A stretch of 47,039 nucleotides of DNA from an uncultured Lacticaseibacillus sp. Lineage in GTDB: Bacteria; Bacillota; Bacilli; Lactobacillales; Lactobacillaceae. The notes under the pieces were generated by a model, which saw only the letters and a program-made list of their open reading frames with translations, was not told where the DNA came from and ran no database searches. Within the stretch, counting starts at the first letter, position 1; every line of letters begins with the position of its first letter. A program made the translations under genes and the position numbers. The stretch is taken from positions 1-47,039 of the forward strand of contig CAKRNG010000016.1 of NCBI GenBank assembly GCA_934370925.1. The letters are read 5' to 3'. Shown piece by piece: positions 42,255 through 47,039 of the stretch.

Positions 42255-44378
42255 TTGAAGTACATTCGGACACCACGGCCAAAGCGCCCAAAATCAGCAA
42301 TACCATTCCGTCTCAACTTTCTGCTCTTCGTGGCCTTTCTGCTCTTCTCAATTCTCGTGACCCGTCTGGCCTACTTGCAGATCACGAACGGGGAACAGTT
42401 TGCGGCCGAAGTGAACCGAACCGGGAAGACGACGGTAAGTGGCAGCGTGCCACGTGGGCAGATTTATGACTCAAAAGGGCGCGTGATGGTGAATAACAAG
42501 TCGCGTCCTTCCATTACGTACACGAAGAACGTGGCAACGTCAGCCACGCAGATGTACACGGTGGCAAACCGCCTCGCGAACTACATCACGGTGGATACGA
42601 GTAGTCTCCAAGAGCGAGACAAGTTGGACTATTTCCTTGCCGACGCGAAGAACACGAAGAAGGTTAACAAACATCTATCGAAGAAGCAGTTGAAGCTAGA
42701 TAGCGATGAGCTGTACGACTTGCAGCTTGCGATTGCCAAGAAGATGAATCCAACACTGACCAAGCAACAGTTACAGCGCGCGGCGATTTATAAGATTATG
42801 AATGGTGCTACCCAGTTGTCCACGGTGAACGTGAAGGACGATAACGTGACGGAGAAAGAAATCTCCGTTGTGGGTGAACACTTGACGTCGCTTCCTGGCG
42901 TCAATTTGGGAACCGACTGGGAACGTAATTATCCAAACGGGAAGTCGATGACCAGTGTGATTGGGCGCGTTAGTACCGAAAAGTCCGGGTTGCCCAAGGA
43001 AGCGTTGATGTCCTACTTGGAAACTGGCTATGCCCGAAATGACCGTGTGGGGACCTCGTACCTTGAAAAGCAGTACGAGGATACGCTGCGCGGGAGTAAG
43101 TCGCAAACAGATATTACCTTAGATAGTAAAAACAATATCGTCAGTCAGGTGAAGAGCTACGCGGGTAAGCAAGGGTCCAACCTGAATCTCACCATCGATT
43201 CGAAGTACCAGTCGAAGGTTGAGAGCATCGTGCAGACGCAGTTCAAGAAGGCGCTGGCTGATGGTCAAGCAAGCCTGTCTGATGGGGCGTACGCAGTCGT
43301 GATGCAGCCAAATACGGGGGCAATTCTCGCGATGGCGGGGATTCGCCATAACTTCAGTACTGGGAAGCTCGTGGATGATTCGCTCGGCGTTATTAACCGC
43401 TCCTTCGTTGTGGGGTCCTCTGTGAAGCCTGGGATGGTCCTCGGTGCGCTGCAAGATGGCGTCATTACGACGACGAACAACACGCAATCAGATGATCCAA
43501 TCTACCTGCGTGGGGCGTCCGTCAAGAAATCTGACTACCCAATTGGAACGTTCAGCAGCATGACCGCCCAGAAGGCAATTCAGATTTCAAGTAACACGTA
43601 CATGATGCACTTGGCGATGCGGGAAGCAAACGCAAAGTATGTGGCACATAAAACAATGAAGATGAATCCAAATATCTTCTCCAAGATGCGTGGCTATTTC
43701 AATCAGTTCGGCCTGGGTGTGAAGACCGGGATTGACCTGCCAGGTGAAGTGAACGGGACGGTCGGGGCGAACTACAACGAATATGGTGCCCTGGATGTTG
43801 GGTCCGCACTGAGTCTGTCATTCGGGAACTATGATTCCTACACGCCAATCCAGTTGGGGCAGTATGTCTCGACGATTGCAAACGGGGGCTACCGAATGAA
43901 GCCATACATTGTGCAGTCAATTTCCGATACCAGTTCGGATGGGAACAGCACGTCCGTTCAAAATGTGACGCAGCCAACTGTTCTGAACAAGATTGGGAAT
44001 AGCACCTCTGAAGTGAATTTCGTGAAGCAGGGGATGTGGCAAGTGGTTCACGGAACGGATGCATGGACAACCGGGACGAAGTTGAACTCATTGAATCCTG
44101 GGGTTGCAGCCAAAACTGGGACGGCGCAGAGTTTTGCGCACTCCGACCCAACAGACACGAGTTCCTCGCTAGTTGAGACGCTGAGTTTATCGTTGATTGC
44201 GATGGCGCCCGCCAAGAACCCGCAGATTGCGGTGGCGCTCGTGATGCCGAACGTGGCAACGACAGCTTCTGGGTATTCCAAGCAGATGATGTACGACATC
44301 ATCCAGGCGTACTACAAGATGTACAACGTTAAGAAAGTTTCGGGGTATAGTACGACACAGGCAACGATGCCCCAATAA
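42255..44378 (+). CDS. Class B penicillin-binding protein (PBP2B type transpeptidase)
   Basis: A 707-residue monofunctional transpeptidase that cross-links peptidoglycan. A short basic cytoplasmic tail and one membrane anchor (about 22-44) lead into the dimerisation domain, with TVSGSVPRGQIYDSKGRVM. The transpeptidase domain contains GSSVKPGMV (SxxK, Ser near 388), ISSNTYM (SxN, about 446) and AAKTGTAQSF (KTG, about 618), all intact. The start is TTG at 42255, 7 bases after AAGGAGA. No ATG alternative keeps the anchor. In related genomes it precedes the rhomboid-yqgQ-glk cluster, as here. Confidence 0.95.
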   Translation: MKYIRTPRPKRPKSAIPFRLNFLLFVAFLLFSILVTRLAYLQITNGEQFAAEVNRTGKTTVSGSVPRGQIYDSKGRVMVNNKSRPSITYTKNVATSATQMYTVANRLANYITVDTSSLQERDKLDYFLADAKNTKKVNKHLSKKQLKLDSDELYDLQLAIAKKMNPTLTKQQLQRAAIYKIMNGATQLSTVNVKDDNVTEKEISVVGEHLTSLPGVNLGTDWERNYPNGKSMTSVIGRVSTEKSGLPKEALMSYLETGYARNDRVGTSYLEKQYEDTLRGSKSQTDITLDSKNNIVSQVKSYAGKQGSNLNLTIDSKYQSKVESIVQTQFKKALADGQASLSDGAYAVVMQPNTGAILAMAGIRHNFSTGKLVDDSLGVINRSFVVGSSVKPGMVLGALQDGVITTTNNTQSDDPIYLRGASVKKSDYPIGTFSSMTAQKAIQISSNTYMMHLAMREANAKYVAHKTMKMNPNIFSKMRGYFNQFGLGVKTGIDLPGEVNGTVGANYNEYGALDVGSALSLSFGNYDSYTPIQLGQYVSTIANGGYRMKPYIVQSISDTSSDGNSTSVQNVTQPTVLNKIGNSTSEVNFVKQGMWQVVHGTDAWTTGTKLNSLNPGVAAKTGTAQSFAHSDPTDTSSSLVETLSLSLIAMAPAKNPQIAVALVMPNVATTASGYSKQMMYDIIQAYYKMYNVKKVSGYSTTQATMPQ

Positions 44379-44630
44379 TGTCGTTTAATTGAACCAAATG
44401 TAACGGAATGAGCAGCCGGTATGTCACGAAATACCACCATTTGATGAACCTGCAAGATTGGTATGGTTTCTGAAAAGGTGTTATTATTCGGGAGATTGTC
44501 ACGGCTGTTTTCCGTTATGACAACGTTTTGCGTGGCTAATTATAAGAAAACATGCTAAAATTGCTTATTGGTCTTAGCATTTTGGCTTGAGCAATTGACA
44601 ATTTGGATTGCATGGAAGTTGAGGTAATCA

Positions 44631-45311
44631 ATGCGTAGGCAAAACTTTTTCAATGGCCCTTGGGTGACGATGGTCCTGTTAGTGTTTAGCGTCCTCGTGT
44701 TCGTGGGCGAAGTATTGGCGGGGGGGTCAACCAACGCCTCAGTTCTGTATGACTTTGGTGCGCGGTATGCACCGTCCGTGGTGATGGCGCATGAGTGGTG
44801 GCGGTTACTGACGCCAATCTTCCTGCACATCGGGTTCACGCATCTTTTCGTGAACATGGCGACCCTTTATATCTTGGGGCGGATGACGGAACAGGCATTC
44901 GGGCACTGGCGGTTCTTCGTGATTTATATCGTTAGTGGCATCGCCGGGAACTTTGCGGGCCTGCTGTTCGGTAGCACCACCGCGGTCGCAGCGGGTGCTT
45001 CAACCGCACTGTTTGGGCTGTTTGGCGCGTTCCTGATGGTTGGTGACAACTTCCGGGACAACCCGCAAATTGCAGCAATGACCCGATCCGTGCTAGCGGT
45101 GGTGACCATCAACCTGCTGTTTGACCTATTCCAGGGCAATATTGATATTGCGGGGCACATTGGGGGCCTCATTGGTGGTTTCCTCATCGCGGGTGTGCTA
45201 GGCATTCCGCGTTTGGGTAAAATCAGCCTGACACGACGGCTAATCATGGGCGTTGTCCTGGTTACCGCGCCGATTCTGCTCATTATTTTTGACGGAGGCA
45301 GCATGTTCTAA
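44631..45311 (+). CDS. Rhomboid family intramembrane serine protease
   Basis: A 226-residue membrane protein with six or seven helices. The catalytic Ser is in AAGASTALFGLFGAF (about residue 124) and the catalytic His in DIAGHIGGLIGG (about 175). The upstream family motif HIGFTHLFVNMATLYILG is present. It cleaves membrane proteins within their helices; in lactobacilli the substrates are unknown. It starts after TTGAGGT and overlaps yqgQ by one base (TAATG). Confidence 0.95.
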   Translation: MRRQNFFNGPWVTMVLLVFSVLVFVGEVLAGGSTNASVLYDFGARYAPSVVMAHEWWRLLTPIFLHIGFTHLFVNMATLYILGRMTEQAFGHWRFFVIYIVSGIAGNFAGLLFGSTTAVAAGASTALFGLFGAFLMVGDNFRDNPQIAAMTRSVLAVVTINLLFDLFQGNIDIAGHIGGLIGGFLIAGVLGIPRLGKISLTRRLIMGVVLVTAPILLIIFDGGSMF

Positions 45312-45550
45312 TGGAAACTTATAATGATGTCCTGAAGCTGCTTAAACGGTACGGCACCTATGTTCACTTGGGCAAGCGCTTGTACGATATGGAATTGGTT
45401 GCAATCGAATTGGACCGTCTACACAAGACGGGCCTGCTTGAGAACGACGCGTATGCTCGGGCCAAAATTATTCTGAACCACGCGCACGAAGAAGAAGTGC
45501 GCAATCCCCTTAAATTAACGACTCGGAGGAAAGAAACAGATGACAGATAA
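45311..45550 (+). CDS. yqgQ: YqgQ family protein (DUF910)
   Basis: A small helical cytoplasmic protein of 79 residues in the YqgQ family, a nucleic-acid-binding-like three-helix bundle of unknown role. Diagnostic are the early YGTYVHLGKRLYDMELVAIE and the later YARAKIILNHA. It is coupled to the rhomboid gene by a one-base overlap and overlaps glk by 11 bases. Its last codons contain the glk ribosome-binding site. Confidence 0.9.
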   Translation: METYNDVLKLLKRYGTYVHLGKRLYDMELVAIELDRLHKTGLLENDAYARAKIILNHAHEEEVRNPLKLTTRRKETDDR

Positions 45551-46499
45551 GAAGCTCATCGGCGTCGACCTTGGTGGGACGACATGTAAGTTCGCTATCT
45601 TGACGACGGAAGGTGAAATTCAGCAGCGCTGGAGCATTGACACCAACATTTTGGATGAAGGTAGTCACATTGTGCCAGACATCATCAAGAGCATTAACGA
45701 ACACTTGGACCTTTACAAGATGGCGCCCGCTGACTTTGTTGGTATCGGCATGGGAACACCCGGTTCCGTCGATATCGATGAAGGAACCGTAACGGGTGCA
45801 TTCAACCTTAATTGGAAGACTAAGCAGCCAGTTAAGCGCGATATTGAAAAGGGTACTGGGATTCCTTTCCGAATCGAAAACGACGCAAACTCCGCTGCAC
45901 TTGGCGAACGCTGGCAGGGTGCCGGTGATAACCAGGCCAATGTCATCCTGGTGACGCTCGGAACCGGTGTCGGTGGCGGGATTATCGCGGATAACCGTCT
46001 CCTTCACGGGGCTGCGGGTTCTGCAGGTGAAATCGGTCACGTTGTCGTGAAACCAGATGGCTACCTTTGTACTTGTGGGAACCATGGTTGTCTTGAAACC
46101 GTCGCAAGTGCCACGGGTGTGGTACGTGTGGCACGTGATATGGCGGAGGAATTCGCTGGGGACTCTCAGTTGAAGACGATTCTTGACGATGGCGATGAAA
46201 TCTCCTCCAAGCTTGTCTTTGACATGGCGAAGGACGGCGACGCACTGGCCCTTATGGTTGTGGATCGCGTTTCCTACTACCTCGGTTTCGCACTTGCAAA
46301 CCTTGGGAACACGTTGAACCCTGAATACATCATCATTGGTGGTGGGGTGAGCGCAGCGGGTGACTTCTTGCTGACACGCGTTCAGAAGTACTTCGAAAAG
46401 TACACATTTGCTAACGTTCGCGCAACGACCCAGATTCGTCTGGCAACGCTTGGCAACGCAGCAGGGGTTATCGGTGCGGCCCAACTAGCACTGAACTAA
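45540..46499 (+). CDS. glk: Glucokinase, ROK family
   Basis: Phosphorylates glucose to glucose-6-phosphate with ATP in the cytoplasm, the entry into glycolysis for glucose not taken up by the PTS. The 319-residue protein has the phosphate-binding GVDLGGTTCKFAIL at the N-terminus, catalytic Asp in IENDANSAALGE and the ROK zinc motif CTCGNHGCLE (about 177-186) after GEIGHVVV. GGAGG lies 9 bases before the ATG. It lies in the conserved rhomboid-yqgQ-glk-rhodanese order of lactobacilli. Confidence 0.95.
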   Translation: MTDKKLIGVDLGGTTCKFAILTTEGEIQQRWSIDTNILDEGSHIVPDIIKSINEHLDLYKMAPADFVGIGMGTPGSVDIDEGTVTGAFNLNWKTKQPVKRDIEKGTGIPFRIENDANSAALGERWQGAGDNQANVILVTLGTGVGGGIIADNRLLHGAAGSAGEIGHVVVKPDGYLCTCGNHGCLETVASATGVVRVARDMAEEFAGDSQLKTILDDGDEISSKLVFDMAKDGDALALMVVDRVSYYLGFALANLGNTLNPEYIIIGGGVSAAGDFLLTRVQKYFEKYTFANVRATTQIRLATLGNAAGVIGAAQLALN

Positions 46500-46520
46500 T
46501 TATTTGCAGGAGGCTGGAAC

Positions 46521-46943
46521 ATGTTTTTTGGGGCAGGAGTATCATTTTTTACCGCTATCTGGATTGCAATCGGCTTAATGCTGGTCTTTTGGGCCGGTAG
46601 CTGGCTGTACCGTTTCGTCATGACGCGTCGTTACAAGAAGTTCGGTGGCGAATTACCAGGTGGTGAATTCGAAGAGACCATGCGGAAGGCGCAGATCATC
46701 GATTTGCGTGAGAATGCAGATTTCAACCGGAACCACATTCTGGGTGCACGGAATGTTCCGTACACGCAGCTTCGCGACCGTATTAACGGATTGCGTAAGG
46801 ACTTGCCGATTTACCTCTATGATGCAACCGGTGCACTGTCCCTACGTGCGGTCCGCCTCTTCAGTAAAAACGGCTTCAACAAGATTTACTGGTTGAAGGA
46901 TGGCTTTTCTGAATGGTCAGGGAAGACGAAGAAGGGCAACTAA
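46521..46943 (+). CDS. Membrane-anchored rhodanese-like protein lacking the catalytic Cys
   Basis: A 140-residue protein. One N-terminal transmembrane helix (about 9-31) with a basic stretch is followed by a rhodanese domain: AQIIDLRENADFNRNHILGA, then IYLYDATGALSLRAV and IYWLKDGFSEW. The active loop that normally starts with Cys reads DATGALS, so sulfur transfer is not expected; it probably binds a partner or phosphorylated ligand. It begins 21 bases after glk with a GGAGG site and ends the operon. Confidence 0.9.
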   Translation: MFFGAGVSFFTAIWIAIGLMLVFWAGSWLYRFVMTRRYKKFGGELPGGEFEETMRKAQIIDLRENADFNRNHILGARNVPYTQLRDRINGLRKDLPIYLYDATGALSLRAVRLFSKNGFNKIYWLKDGFSEWSGKTKKGN

Positions 46944-47008
46944 CTGAGTCGTCCGAAGAAACGGCTCTGTGTCAATCGGTGTTGAAGAATAAATTTATTT
47001 TTGTAGAA

Positions 47009-47034
47009 GATCTCCTGTTTAGGGGGTCTTTTTT
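47009..47034 (+). terminator. Terminator near the right edge
   Basis: GATCTCCT pairs with AGGGGGTC (with wobbles) around GTTT, followed by six T. It lies about 65 bases after the rhodanese-like gene and probably ends the rhomboid-yqgQ-glk operon. Confidence 0.75.
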
Positions 47035-47039
47035 GTTAT

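Noticed and set aside
45510..46484. A 324-codon minus-strand frame
   Set aside because: It is the mirror of glucokinase, which has all ROK motifs.

Overview
The window looks like a chromosomal segment of a lactic acid bacterium of the family Lactobacillaceae. Coding DNA is moderately GC-rich, about half G+C by eye. Shine-Dalgarno sites are strong, and TTG/GTG starts occur. The gene content is typical of the family: a C69 dipeptidase, WxL surface proteins, an LmrCD-type ABC pair, a YueI protein, LiaFSR, YfhO, and a rhomboid-yqgQ-glucokinase-rhodanese cluster. I do not name a genus. There is no phage, transposase, CRISPR array or rRNA operon.

Left edge (1-3.5 kb): an AT-rich accessory block. 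It holds a large multidomain protein that may start outside the window. The layout is SH3-like repeats, a long coiled coil, a glycine/alanine-rich hydrophobic stretch and a short C-terminal domain. Two paralogous small proteins follow, an architecture that resembles a polymorphic toxin with two immunity genes. From 3.5 to 9.1 kb come a dipeptidase and a three-gene WxL cell-surface cluster, bracketed by two identical tRNA-Gln(CUG) genes. From 9.2 to 14.2 kb come a small unknown gene and a TetR regulator next to a heterodimeric ABC exporter. The next 980 bases (14.2-15.1 kb) carry no gene but hold an unusual concentration of inverted repeats.

Middle (15.2-27.8 kb): a beta-lactamase-fold serine hydrolase, two unrecognised proteins, a secreted nuclease with a partner membrane protein, a frameshifted small gene, an HTH-TPR regulator and a universal stress protein. 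A probable 6S RNA follows, then a small membrane protein, a degenerate GshF-like protein, YueI, a surface-anchored GH3 hexosaminidase and a GNAT acetyltransferase.

At 27.8-33.4 kb an apparent peptide-use operon (amidohydrolase, oligopeptide-binding lipoprotein, S9 peptidase) is preceded by a long leader. The leader has two short leucine-rich reading frames, a 19-bp inverted repeat and a terminator-like hairpin, so it resembles an attenuator.

Right part (33.8-47 kb): a coiled-coil DUF2325-like protein, a lipid kinase, the LiaFSR cell-envelope stress system, a large YfhO membrane protein, a class B penicillin-binding protein, and the rhomboid-yqgQ-glk-rhodanese operon. Much of this half concerns the envelope.

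The strongest candidates for new biology are the toxin/immunity-like locus at the left edge, the double leucine-rich leader at 27.97-28.33 kb, the structured intergenic block at 14.2-15.1 kb and the decayed GshF paralogue.
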